The notes beneath the pieces were generated by a model. It was not told where the DNA came from. It ran no database searches and saw nothing but the letters and a program-made list of their open reading frames with translations. A DNA stretch of 64,000 bases from Nocardioides sp. Soil805 (GTDB lineage Bacteria > Actinomycetota > Actinomycetes > Propionibacteriales > Nocardioidaceae). The stretch spans positions 248,001 to 312,000 of the forward strand of contig NZ_LMSU01000002.1 of assembly GCF_001429625.1 (NCBI RefSeq), in the 5' to 3' direction. Each line of letters starts with the position of its first letter. Positions within the stretch are counted from its first letter, which is position 1. Below, in pieces: positions 40,769 through 51,189 of this stretch. The position numbers and the translations under genes are program-made.

Positions 40769-43700
40769 TCAGAGGTCGAAGAGCGAGCCCGACTCCGTGA
40801 TGTCGACGTCCGTCCGCGGGGTGTGGGTGGCCCCGTTGGACGTGGGCGCCGGGGCGTTCTCGTCCTTCTCCTGCGCCTTCTCCTGGTCCTGGGCCTCGTC
40901 CTCGCCCGGGGTCGCGTCGGGCTCGGCGGTGGCGGTCTCCGGCTCGGCCTCCTGCTCGGCTTCGGTCGCTGCCTCGGCCGGCTCCTCCGCGGTCGGCATG
41001 GGCGCCTCGGCGGTGGGCTCGTCAGCGGCGGCGAACGTCGCGGCCTGGCTCAGGGCGGCACCACCCGCGAGGCCCTCCGCCGGGGCGGCCGCCTCGTCGG
41101 TCGTAGCCGTCTCGGGCCGGGTCGGCTCCGGCTCCTCCACCGGTGTGGCCGCAGCCGGTGCTTCCGCAGCCGCCGACGCTTCCGCAGCCTTCGGTGCCGC
41201 CACCGGGGTGGGGGCCTCGATGTCGAAGAGCGAACCGCCCTCCGGGATCGAGGTCGCCGGGGTGCTGGCCTGGCCGGACGACGCCGGGGCCGTCGTGGCG
41301 GCCGGAGCCGTCTCGTCGGGCGTGGCCGGCTCTGCGTCGGGGATGTCCGACACCTCGGTGGCCGGGGCGGCCGCCTCGTGGGACGTTGCGGGCTCGGCTT
41401 CGGCGGGCTCCGGCTCCTCGGCCGGTGCTTCCGCAGCCGCCGGCGCTTCCGCAGCCTTCGGTGCCGCCACCGGGGTGGGGGCCTCGATGTCGAAGAGCGA
41501 AGCGCCCTCCGGGATCGAGGTCGCCGGGGTGCTGGCCTGGCCGGACGACGCCGGGGCCGTCGTGGCGGCCGGAGCCGTCTCGTCGGGCGTGACCGGCTCT
41601 GCGTCGGGGACGTCCGCCGCCTCGGTGGCCGGGGCGGCGGCCTCGTGGGACGGTGCCGGCTCGGCCTGGGCCTCGGCCTCCGGGGCGGGTGCGGCGGGAG
41701 CGGCCTCGGCCTTGGGCTCCGGCGTCCGGGCGGGAGTCGGCTCGGCGGCGATGTCGAACAGCGAGCCGCTGGAGCCCAGGTCGGTGGCCGGGGCCGGCGA
41801 CGAGGTCGGGGCCGCGGGAGCCTCGACCTGCTCGGTGTTCGGCTCGGCCGCGGCGGCGGGCGCGGCCGCGGGGGCGGGAGCTGCCTCGGCGGCCGGCGCG
41901 GCCGGCGCGGCAGGCGCCGCGGGGGCAGGCTCGTCGGCCGTCAGGTCGAAGAGCGAGCCTCCGGAGCCGAGGTCGGGCTCGGCGGCCTTCGCTGCCGGCT
42001 TCGCGGGAGCGGGCTCGGCCGCGGGAGGCGTCGCAGCGGCGGGTGCCGTGACCTCCTCGTCGCCGCCGAGGTCGAAGAGCGACCCGGACTCCTCCTTCTT
42101 CGGTGTCCCGGAGGCGCGCGTCGCGTCGGAGGGGGTGTCGGCGACGGACTTCTCGGGGGTGGCGTCGGTGGACGAGTCGTCGAGGTCGAAGAGCGACGAG
42201 CCGCCCGAGGCCTTGGCGGCCGGTCCGACGTCGGCGGTCTCGGTGACGGTGTCCTCGGTGTCGGTGACGTCGCCCGGCTCGGGCTCGGCCTTGGTGGCCA
42301 CGTCGGTGTCGGTCGACGAGGCGCCGGCCGAGGCGGCACCGGCACCGGCACCGGCCGCGGCGGGAACGGACGTCGTACCGGGCCCGGCCTTGGTGGCCGA
42401 CTCACCCTTGACCGAGGCGAGCAGCATCTGCGCGACGTCAAGGATCTCGACCTCCTCGCGGGCGTTGCCCTTGGCCTGCTCGGAGGTGAGCCCGTCGGAG
42501 AGCATCACCCGGCAGAACGGGCAGCCGACCGCGATCTGGTCGGCGCCGGTGCCGACGGCCTCCTTGGTGCGGTTGAGGTTGATCCGCTCCCCGATGTTCT
42601 CCTCCATCCACATGCGCGCACCACCGGCGCCGCAGCAGAAGGACTTCTCGGAGTTGCGCTCCATCTCGGTGAACTCCGCGCCCGGCAGGATCTGCAGCAG
42701 CTCGCGCGGGGGCGAGTAGACCTGGTTGTGGCGCCCGAGGTAGCACGGGTCGTGGTAGGTGATCGAGCGCTTCGCGGCGCCCGCACCGTCCTTGATCGGG
42801 GTCAGCTTGCCCTCGCGCACGAGGCGGTTGAGCAGCTGGGTGTGGTGCACGACCTCGAGCTCGATGCCGAAGTCCTTGTACTCGTTCTTGAGCGTGTTGA
42901 AGCAGTGGGCGCAGGTCGAGACGACCTTCTTGACCTTGTACTCCTTGAACGTCTCGACGTTCTGCTGCGCGAGGCCCTGGAAGACGAACTCGTTGCCCGC
43001 GCGGCGCGCCGGGTCGCCGGTGCAGGTCTCGCCGTTGCCGAGGACGCCGAAGGAGATGCCGGCCATGTCGAGCAGCTCGGCCACGGCGCGGGTGGTCTTC
43101 TTGGCCCGGTCCTCGTAGGCGCCGGCGCAGCCGACCCAGAACAGCCAGTCGACGGACTCGAGCGACTCGAGGTCCTCACCGACGACGGGGACGTCGAAGT
43201 CGAGGCCCTTGGCCCAGTCCATGCGCGCCGTGGAGGACATGTTCCACGGGTTGCCCTTGTTCTCCAGGCCCTTGAAGAGCTGGTTGAGCTCGGCGGGGAA
43301 GTTGGCCTCCACCAGCACCTGGTGGCGACGCATGTCCATGATGTGGTCGACGTGCTCGATGTCCACGGGGCACTGCTGGACGCAGGCGCCGCACGAGGTG
43401 CAGTTCCACAGCACGTCGGAGTCGATGACCGCCGAGCCGTCCTCGGGCATGTAGAACCACTCGTCACCGGTCTCGCCGACCAGCGGGCGGGCGGCCTCGC
43501 GGGCCAGTACCTCGTCCTTCTCCAGCAGCGCGGTGGCGGCCTCGCTGCCCTCGCCGCCGGCCTGGACGTACGGCGCCTTGGCGTAGGCGTGGTCGCGCAG
43601 GGCGGTGATGAGGAGCTTGGGCGACAGCGGCTTCTCGGTGTTCCACGCGGGGCACTGGGACTGGCAGCGGCCGCACTCGGTGCAGGTCGTGAAGTCGAGC

Positions 43701-44587
43701 ATGCCCTTCCAGGAGAAGTCCTCGACCTGGCCGACGCCCAGGGTGGAGTCCTCGTCGAGCTCCTCGAGGTCGTCGAGGGTGACCGGGACGCCGCCGGAGG
43801 TGAGCGGCTTCATGGCGCCGAGCGCCGTGCTGCCGTCGGACTCGCGCTTGTAGAAGATGTTGAACCACGCGGTGAACCGGTGCCAGGCGATGCCCATGGT
43901 GATGTTGCGGGCGATGACCATCAGCCAGATCATCGCGAGCGCGATCTTGAACATCGCGATGAAGTAGATGAGGTTCTCGAGCGAGGAGGGCTCGACCGGG
44001 TAGAGGGCGTCACCGATCCACGACGAGATCGGGTAGTGCGACCGCCCCGCCTCCTCGTCGAGCTTCCACTCCGCGCCGCGCACGAACAGGATCGCGGCAC
44101 CCTCGAGCAGGGCCAGCGCCTCGACGAAGTAGGCCTGCCACATCGTGGAGCCGAAGAACCGGCTCTGGCGCCCCAGGCTGCGGGGGTGGTGCTTCTGGCG
44201 GTAGATGATCAGGAAGACGATGCCGACGGTGGACAGCAGGCCGATGACCTCGCTGAACCACTCGAACGCGTACCAGTGGCCCACCACCGGCCAGGCGAAG
44301 TCCGGCTTGAAGAGCTGGAAGTACGCCGCGAGCACCGCGGTGCTGAGGAACAGGAACGCCGCGTAGACGAACCAGTGCATGATGCCGACCCAGTGCCACT
44401 GCAGCATCCGGGTGTGGAGGAACGTCTCCTTGAGCATCGTCACGGCGCGACCGCCCGGGTTGTCGCTGCGGCCCGGGGCCGGCTGGCCGGTGCGGATCAC
44501 TCCCAGCATCTTCCGCACGGCAGGCACGAGGAGTGCCACCGCCGCCACGGTCAGGGCGAAGGAGACGACGATCGCGATGATCTGCAT
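40769..44587 (-). CDS. etfD: EtfD-like membrane iron-sulfur oxidoreductase with SLFD-repeat tail
   Basis: 1,272 residues. Core 1-727: about five membrane helices (2-24, 67-92, 110-130, 153-170, 204-226), two 4Fe-4S motifs CTECGRCQSQCP (302-313) and CTSCGACVQQCP (396-407), and two CCG-type domains (GCAGAYED, TCTGDP, STCAHCFN, YHDPCYLGRHNQ, SFCCGAGG). This is the HdrD/GlpC-like arrangement of M. tuberculosis EtfD (Rv0338c, about 880 residues), which takes electrons from ETF into the respiratory chain during beta-oxidation. From 728 to the end is an Ala/Pro/Glu-rich disordered tail with seven SLFDL/SLFDI motifs at 798, 836, 878, 942, 1030, 1119 and 1268, the last at the extreme C-terminus. Two 89-residue units are a tandem duplication. 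The fadE5-type palindrome lies 113 bases upstream. Confidence 0.93.
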   Translation of the reverse strand: MQIIAIVVSFALTVAAVALLVPAVRKMLGVIRTGQPAPGRSDNPGGRAVTMLKETFLHTRMLQWHWVGIMHWFVYAAFLFLSTAVLAAYFQLFKPDFAWPVVGHWYAFEWFSEVIGLLSTVGIVFLIIYRQKHHPRSLGRQSRFFGSTMWQAYFVEALALLEGAAILFVRGAEWKLDEEAGRSHYPISSWIGDALYPVEPSSLENLIYFIAMFKIALAMIWLMVIARNITMGIAWHRFTAWFNIFYKRESDGSTALGAMKPLTSGGVPVTLDDLEELDEDSTLGVGQVEDFSWKGMLDFTTCTECGRCQSQCPAWNTEKPLSPKLLITALRDHAYAKAPYVQAGGEGSEAATALLEKDEVLAREAARPLVGETGDEWFYMPEDGSAVIDSDVLWNCTSCGACVQQCPVDIEHVDHIMDMRRHQVLVEANFPAELNQLFKGLENKGNPWNMSSTARMDWAKGLDFDVPVVGEDLESLESVDWLFWVGCAGAYEDRAKKTTRAVAELLDMAGISFGVLGNGETCTGDPARRAGNEFVFQGLAQQNVETFKEYKVKKVVSTCAHCFNTLKNEYKDFGIELEVVHHTQLLNRLVREGKLTPIKDGAGAAKRSITYHDPCYLGRHNQVYSPPRELLQILPGAEFTEMERNSEKSFCCGAGGARMWMEENIGERINLNRTKEAVGTGADQIAVGCPFCRVMLSDGLTSEQAKGNAREEVEILDVAQMLLASVKGESATKAGPGTTSVPAAAGAGAGAASAGASSTDTDVATKAEPEPGDVTDTEDTVTETADVGPAAKASGGSSLFDLDDSSTDATPEKSVADTPSDATRASGTPKKEESGSLFDLGGDEEVTAPAAATPPAAEPAPAKPAAKAAEPDLGSGGSLFDLTADEPAPAAPAAPAAPAAEAAPAPAAAPAAAAEPNTEQVEAPAAPTSSPAPATDLGSSGSLFDIAAEPTPARTPEPKAEAAPAAPAPEAEAQAEPAPSHEAAAPATEAADVPDAEPVTPDETAPAATTAPASSGQASTPATSIPEGASLFDIEAPTPVAAPKAAEAPAAAEAPAEEPEPAEAEPATSHEAAAPATEVSDIPDAEPATPDETAPAATTAPASSGQASTPATSIPEGGSLFDIEAPTPVAAPKAAEASAAAEAPAAATPVEEPEPTRPETATTDEAAAPAEGLAGGAALSQAATFAAADEPTAEAPMPTAEEPAEAATEAEQEAEPETATAEPDATPGEDEAQDQEKAQEKDENAPAPTSNGATHTPRTDVDITESGSLFDL
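40959..42410 (-). repeat. Repetitive tail-coding region of etfD, including a 267-base tandem duplication
   Basis: The DNA encoding the EtfD tail is strongly compositionally biased (Ala, Pro, Glu codons). Two consecutive 267-base units are nearly identical around the SLFDI motif (for example TGTCGAAGAGCGAA at 41221 and again at 41488 on the plus strand). The step is 89 codons exactly, so frame is kept. Confidence 0.85.
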
Positions 44588-44699
44588 GAGGTGGAGCTCC
44601 TCGATTCGGCGGGTCCGACATCCCGATGCGCGGACGTCAGGCGAGCGTAGTGCGGCGACGTGGGTGGGGGGTGCGGCACGTCTCGTACCGCGCCGATCC

Positions 44700-44713
44700 T
44701 ACCTGCCGGTAAC
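44700..44713. promoter_or_regulatory. Putative acyl-CoA regulon operator upstream of etfD
   Basis: TACCTGCCGGTAAC on the plus strand, GTTACCGGCAGGTA in the etfD sense, 113 bases before the start. It matches the fadE5 site in 10 of 14 positions with the same dyad symmetry (TACC-N4-GGTA). Confidence 0.5.
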
Positions 44714-45023
44714 TTCATCCGCGTGGGTGAGCGTGGTCACCCTCGACCGTGAAGTGCCGTCCGCCCGAGCAGCGTCACCCCTGCCCGGCGTACGACGCCC
44801 TGATCAGAGGGGGTACGGCGCCGCCGTTCCTCGATTGTTACCAAGTGGTGGATCTGTGGTGGGAGAGCCGTGGTGGACGACTTGCGAAGGTTGACCCATC
44901 GAGATCGCAGGGCTTCAGGCCAGGCGAGGCGTTCGAGGCAAGCATCACGGATCCGGGGGGGTCCGCGGCACGGGAACATGGGCCCGCTCCGCAGTCAGGT
45001 GTCATCTCGATCGCAGACAAGAG

Positions 45024-45054
45024 AACGCCGGGTGGTCATCGACCACCCGGCGTT
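45024..45054 (-). terminator. Terminator hairpin after iclR
   Basis: AACGCCGGGTGGTC pairs perfectly over 14 bases with GACCACCCGGCGTT around an ATC loop, followed on the minus strand by CTCTTGTCT. It lies 64 bases beyond the IclR stop. Confidence 0.85.
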
Positions 45055-45073
45055 CGTCGTCTGTGCGCAGGTC

Positions 45074-45129
45074 AGCCGCCCAGGCGCTCTGCCGTGAGCC
45101 GCCCAGGCGCTCTGCCGTCAGCCGCCCAG
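45074..45129. repeat. 23-base tandem repeats at the iclR 3' end
   Basis: Units AGCCGCCCAGGCGCTCTGCC+GTG/GTC (45074-45096, 45097-45119) are followed by a partial third unit AGCCGCCCAG that encodes the last codons of IclR. On the minus strand each unit repeats CTGGGCGGCT, the end of the gene. Confidence 0.85.
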
Positions 45130-45867
45130 TCGGCGTGTCAGGGCCTGCGCGGTGGTGCGTACGGCGCCCGCGAGCCGCTCACGGTCGACGTCCTCGTCGA
45201 GCGGGAAGGTCACCGCGACGCCGGCCACCGGGTGCTGGTTGTGGTCGAGCACCGGCGCGGCGACGCTGGCCAGTCCGGCGGAGACCTCGCCGTCCTCGAC
45301 GGCATGCCCGCGCTGGCGGGCCTCCGACAGCAGGACCCTCAGGGCGCTGGGCGACGTCGGACCGGTGCCCACGCGGTCCACGAAGCTGTCCCGGTCGGGG
45401 TAGAGCGCGCGGACCTGGCTGGCCGGCAGCGACATCAGGATGGCGCGCCCACTGGCCGTGAGGTGCGCAGGCAGGCGCACGCCGACGTCGGTCACCAGCG
45501 GCGGCCGACCGGGTGCCCGCTCCTCGAGGACGTAGAGGACGTCGCGCCCGTGCAGGACGGCGAGGTGCCCGCCGTACCCGGTCTGGTCGACCAGGGCCGC
45601 GAGCGGCCGGCGGGCGATGCGGCCCAGCGGCTCCTGGCGTGCGTAGCCCGTGCCGACCTCGAAGGCCGCGACGCCGAGGCCGTAGCGGCGTTCGTCCGCG
45701 AGGTGCACCACGAAGCCCTCGTCGATCATCGTGTTGACGAGGTGGTACGCCGTGCTGCGCGGCAGGTCGCACGCACGCATGATGCGATCCAGCGGGACCG
45801 GATCGGGCTGGCTCGCCAGGAACCGCAGCACCCGCAGGGTGCGCGAGGCGGCGGGGACCTGGCTCAT
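45118..45867 (-). CDS. IclR-family transcriptional regulator
   Basis: 249 residues. The winged helix-turn-helix (VLRFLASQPDPVPLDRIMRACDLPRSTAYHLVNTMIDEGFVVHLADERRYGLG) occupies 12-65; the effector domain has GYGGHLAVLHGRDVLYVLEERAPG, LPAHLTASGRAILMSLPASQV and VAAPVLDHNQHPVAGVAVTFP. IclR proteins control catabolic operons for small acids and aromatics. It may regulate the nearby hutHU operon, but the two are separated by another leftward gene, so this is only a suggestion. Confidence 0.93.
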   Translation of the reverse strand: MSQVPAASRTLRVLRFLASQPDPVPLDRIMRACDLPRSTAYHLVNTMIDEGFVVHLADERRYGLGVAAFEVGTGYARQEPLGRIARRPLAALVDQTGYGGHLAVLHGRDVLYVLEERAPGRPPLVTDVGVRLPAHLTASGRAILMSLPASQVRALYPDRDSFVDRVGTGPTSPSALRVLLSEARQRGHAVEDGEVSAGLASVAAPVLDHNQHPVAGVAVTFPLDEDVDRERLAGAVRTTAQALTRRLGG

Positions 45868-45898
45868 GGTCCGATCCTGCCCGATCCGGAGGGGACGC

Positions 45899-46717
45899 TC
45901 AGGCGCGGTGGGAGCCTCCGGTGGAGCTGCCGGTGCCTCCGTCACGCTGGTCGGGGTCGGTCCAGTCGGGCTCGACCGGGCTCTCGGACGTGGTCGTGTC
46001 CGTCGACTCCGTGCTGCTCGATGTGGTGCCGTCCGCCGTCGTGTCGTGCGCCGTCGTGTCGTGCGCCGGAGCGTCGGTCGGCGTGATGTCGGTCCTGGTC
46101 GTGTCAGCCGTCGTGTCAGCCGTCGTGTCAGCCGAGCCGGTCGTCGAGCCGGTCGTCGAGCCGGTGGTGCCGGTGTCGGCGTCGCGGCTGTCGAAGATGG
46201 TCTCGGGGTCGCCCGCGGTCGTCGCCTCGGTGCGCGGGGCGTGCGTGGTCGTCCTGGTGCTGTCGGCCGCGTGGGTGCCCATGGAGGCCCCCGAGGGGTG
46301 CGGGTCCGCGCCCTCGGGCTCGGTCCGCTCGCCGGCGTGGGTGCCGGTCACCGCGGCGGTGTCGGGGGTGTAGTCGCCGGCCTTGTGGTCCACGTCGGGG
46401 TCGAGCCGGTCCGCGGCCCGGATCCGGTCCTCGTGCAGCGCCTCCTCCTGCGCGACCGCGCCCCGGGCCTCCTGGGCCCGCTCGTCCGCGCGCTCGGCCT
46501 GGAGTCGCGCCTGCTCGGCCTGGGCCTCCGCCTCCCGGGCGCGGGCCTCGGCGTCGGGGATGACCGCGGCCCGGTCGTCGGCCTGCTCGCGCAGCTCGGC
46601 CGCGCGGGCCCGGTTGTCCTCGCGGCTCTTCTTGCGCATCGACGAGACGATGAGTCCGATCACGACCAGGGCGGCCACGACGATGACGAGGGTCCAGATG
46701 ATCTGCTCGGTGGTCAC
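45899..46717 (-). CDS. Membrane-anchored protein with coiled coil and Thr/Ser-rich tail
   Basis: 272 residues. One N-terminal membrane helix (5-26), then a charged heptad-rich coiled coil (30-105, SREDNRARAAELREQADDRA... AEAQAEQARLQAERADERAQEARG), then a low-complexity Thr/Ser/Gly/Asp tail (150-272) with short repeats TTGS x3 and DTTA x3, whose DNA shows 12- and 15-base tandem repeats. It probably projects from the membrane, facing either side. Diverges from hutH. Function unknown. Confidence 0.8.
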   Translation of the reverse strand: MTTEQIIWTLVIVVAALVVIGLIVSSMRKKSREDNRARAAELREQADDRAAVIPDAEARAREAEAQAEQARLQAERADERAQEARGAVAQEEALHEDRIRAADRLDPDVDHKAGDYTPDTAAVTGTHAGERTEPEGADPHPSGASMGTHAADSTRTTTHAPRTEATTAGDPETIFDSRDADTGTTGSTTGSTTGSADTTADTTADTTRTDITPTDAPAHDTTAHDTTADGTTSSSTESTDTTTSESPVEPDWTDPDQRDGGTGSSTGGSHRA

Positions 46718-46887
46718 GGTTGCGCTCCTTGCTCCCGTACGGCGACCTCGGGCGGCGCCGCACCTCCCGCCACCCTAGGCGCGTGTCTCGGCCACGAGAT
46801 ACCTCCCCCGGGATGAAGTCTGGGATCCGAGACGAGCCCGCGACAACGCCCCTGTCGCGGGCCGCCGGCGAAGGATTGGATGAGGTC

Positions 46888-48443
46888 ATGAGCGACACCA
46901 CCTCCCCGCCCACCGTCACCGTCGGCGTGGGACCCGTCTCCTTCGCCGACGTGATCGCGGTGGCCCGCGACGGCGCGGCCGTCGACCTCGGCGACGACGC
47001 GCTGACGGCCATCGACCGCGCCCGCGCCGTCGTCGACGAGCTCGCCGCCGCGAGCACCCCGGCGTACGGCATCTCGACCGGGTTCGGCGCCCTGGCGACC
47101 CGGCACATCCCCACCGAGATGCGCGCCCAGCTGCAGCGCTCGCTGGTCCGCTCGCACGCCGCGGGCTCGGGCCCCGAGGTCGAGCGGGAGGTGGTGCAGG
47201 CGCTGATGCTGCTGCGCCTCTCGACGCTCGCGACCGGGCACACCGGCGTACGCCGCGAGACCGCACGCCTCATGGCCGACCTGCTCTCGGCCGGGATCAC
47301 GCCGGTGGTGCGCGAGTACGGCTCGCTCGGCTGCTCGGGCGACCTCGCCCCGCTGTCGCACTGTGCCCTGGCGCTGATGGGGGAGGGGGAGGTGCGCGAC
47401 GCCGCCGGCACCCTGATGCCCGCCGCCGACGCGCTCGCCGCGGCAGGCCTCGCGCCGGTGGAGCTGGCCGCCAAGGAGGGCCTCGCCCTCATCAACGGCA
47501 CCGACGGCATGCTCGGCATGCTGGTGATGGCGATCAGCGACCTGCGGATGCTGCTGCGCACCGCCGACATCGCCGCCGCGATGAGCGTCGAGGGCCAGCT
47601 CGCCACCGACCGGGTCTTCGCCCCCGAGCTCCAGGCCATCCGCCCGCACCCCGGCCAGGCGCTCTCGGCGGCCAACCTCGTGGCCCTGGTGGCCGACTCG
47701 GCGATCGTCGCCTCGCACCGCACGGGCGACTGCAACCGCGTCCAGGACGCCTACTCCCTGCGCTGCTCGCCGCAGGTCCACGGCGCGGCCCGCGACACCG
47801 TCGAGCACGCCGCGCTGGTCGCCGGCCGTGAGCTCGCCTCGGCCGTCGACAACCCGGTGGTCCTCGCCGAGGAGGGACGGGTCGAGTCCAACGGCAACTT
47901 CCACGGCGCCCCGGTCGCCTACGTCCTGGACTTCCTCGCCATCATCGCCGCCGACGTGGCCTCGATCAGCGAGCGGCGTACGGACCGGTTCCTCGACCGG
48001 GCGCGCAGCCACGGGCTCAACCCGTTCCTGGCGAGCGACCCGGGCGTGGACAGCGGGCACATGATCGCCCAGTACACCCAGGCCGCGATCGTCTCGGAGC
48101 TCAAGCGGCTCGCCGTCCCCGCCAGCGTGGACTCCATCCCCTCCAGCGCCATGCAGGAGGATCACGTCTCGATGGGCTGGTCGGCGGCCCGCAAGCTGCG
48201 CCGCTCGGTCGACGGCCTCACCCGGGTCGTGGCCATCGAGGTCCTCACCGCGGCGCGCGCCCTCGACATGCGCGAGCTCCCACCGGCGCCGGCCACCGCA
48301 GCCGTCGTACGCCTCCTGCGCGACGCCGGCATCGAGGGCCCCGGCCCCGACCGGCACCTCTCACCCGAGATCGAGACGGCCGTCTCGCTCGTCGCCAGCG
48401 GCGCGGTCCTCGACGCCGCCCAGTCCGTGATCGGAGAACTCGC

Positions 48444-48447
<4 letters not shown>
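46888..48447 (+). CDS. hutH: Histidine ammonia-lyase
   Basis: 519 residues from ATG 46888. The MIO prosthetic-group motif occurs as Cys149-Ser150-Gly151 in [14 protein letters not shown], the CSG variant seen in actinobacterial HutH instead of [28 protein letters not shown] and [22 protein letters not shown], with [22 protein letters not shown], are all conserved. It deaminates histidine to urocanate. The gene overlaps hutU by four bases (ATGA). The remaining hut genes are not in the window. Confidence 0.96.
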
Positions 48448-50100
<1,653 letters not shown>

Positions 50101-50111
<11 letters not shown>

Positions 50112-50138
50112 CAAGAAACGCCTGACACCCGCCCTCCT
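50101..50138 (+). terminator. Possible terminator after hutU
   Basis: AGGAGGGC (50101-50108) overlaps the last hutU codons and pairs with GCCCTCCT (50131-50138), followed by TGTGGTT. The 22-base loop makes it weak. Confidence 0.4.
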
Positions 50139-50157
50139 TGTGGTTCAGGATGCGGCC

Positions 50158-51189
50158 ATGACAGACACGGGGGACAGGAAGCCGGCGCGCTCGCGCGTCG
50201 CACTCACGGACATCAGCTCGCGGGCGTGGGAGCACCCGGCGGACCGCGGCGCGCTGGTGGCGCTGCGCAGGCTCAAGGGCTTCGACGTGCTGCTCAAGAC
50301 CATGTCGGGGGTGTTCCGCGAGCGTGCCCAGCGGCTGACGCTGCTCGGCTCGGCGGTGCGGGTGGACGAGCGCCAGTTCGCGCGCCTCCACCGCCTGCTC
50401 GCCGAGGTCGGCCGGAGCCTCGACGCGCCGGACCTGCCCGAGATGTACGTGACGGCCGACCCGCGGCTGACGGCGCAGACGATCGGCATGGACCGCCCGA
50501 TCATCATGCTGTCGTCGGGGATGGTGCACCACCTCGACGACGACGAGCTCCGCTTCCTCATCGGCCACGAGCTGGGCCACGCCGTGAGCGGCCACGCGGT
50601 CTACCGCACGCTCCTGCTCCAGCTGCTCGGGCTCACCGGCCTGCTCAGCGCGATCCCCGGCGGGACGGTCGGGATCCGGATGGTGACCGTCGGCCTCCTG
50701 GAGTGGTCGCGCAAGGCGGAGCTCTCCGCCGACCGCGCCGGCGTGCTGGCCTGCCAGGACCCGACGGCGGCCCTGCGGACGCACATGAAGCTCGCCAGCG
50801 GCGGCACGCTGGAGGAGCTCGACGTGACCTCGTTCCTGGCCCAGGGCGCGGAGTACGACGAGGGCGGGGACGTCCGCGAGTCGCTCATCAAGCTGTCGCT
50901 GCTCCAGCAGCAGTCCCACCCGTTCGCCGTGGTCCGGGCCACCGAGCTGCGTCGCTGGATCGACTCCGGCGCCTACACGGCGGTGCTCGGCGGCGTGTAC
51001 CCGCGCCGCCAGGACGATGCGGACGCCTCGATGAGCGCGGCCGCCCAGGAGGCCGCGGCGAGCTACACCGAGACCTTCGAGCGCACCCAGGACACCCTGG
51101 GCCGGCTGGTCCACGACCTCGCCGGTTGGCTGGGCTCGGCGAGGACCTGGCTCGACGAGCGCTTCCGCCGGGGTCCTGAGACCGCCTGA
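50158..51189 (+). CDS. M48-family zinc metallopeptidase
   Basis: 343 residues. The zinc motif HELGHAVSGH lies at about 140-149 and the third ligand is in ELSADRAGVLACQD. A membrane-associated hydrophobic stretch LLLQLLGLTGLLSAIPGGTVG follows the motif. The N-terminus (ALVALRRLKGFDVLLKTMSGVFRERAQRL) is typical of actinobacterial M48 proteins. It may degrade misfolded membrane proteins or process lipoproteins, as in HtpX relatives; the substrate is unknown. It is converged upon by the MFS gene. Confidence 0.92.
   Translation: MTDTGDRKPARSRVALTDISSRAWEHPADRGALVALRRLKGFDVLLKTMSGVFRERAQRLTLLGSAVRVDERQFARLHRLLAEVGRSLDAPDLPEMYVTADPRLTAQTIGMDRPIIMLSSGMVHHLDDDELRFLIGHELGHAVSGHAVYRTLLLQLLGLTGLLSAIPGGTVGIRMVTVGLLEWSRKAELSADRAGVLACQDPTAALRTHMKLASGGTLEELDVTSFLAQGAEYDEGGDVRESLIKLSLLQQQSHPFAVVRATELRRWIDSGAYTAVLGGVYPRRQDDADASMSAAAQEAAASYTETFERTQDTLGRLVHDLAGWLGSARTWLDERFRRGPETA

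Larger units (their letters stand above)
44588..45117. other. Gene-free 530-base region between iclR and etfD
   Basis: No convincing gene is seen. From left to right it holds the etfD upstream region with the palindrome at 44700-44713, three GTGGTGG repeats (44845, 44856 and 44870), an unassigned stretch to 45020, the iclR terminator (45024-45054), and 23-base tandem repeats (45074-45129) running into the iclR stop. Confidence 0.6.

Noticed and set aside
40550..44650. Uninterrupted 1,366-codon frame on the plus strand opposite etfD
   Set aside because: Its product is Gly/Arg/Val-rich with no recognisable domain, as expected for the complement of GC-rich codons. The minus-strand protein has clear iron-sulfur and membrane motifs.
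45074..45129. CRISPR-like array
   Set aside because: Units are contiguous with no spacers, only two and a half copies, and no cas genes occur in the window.
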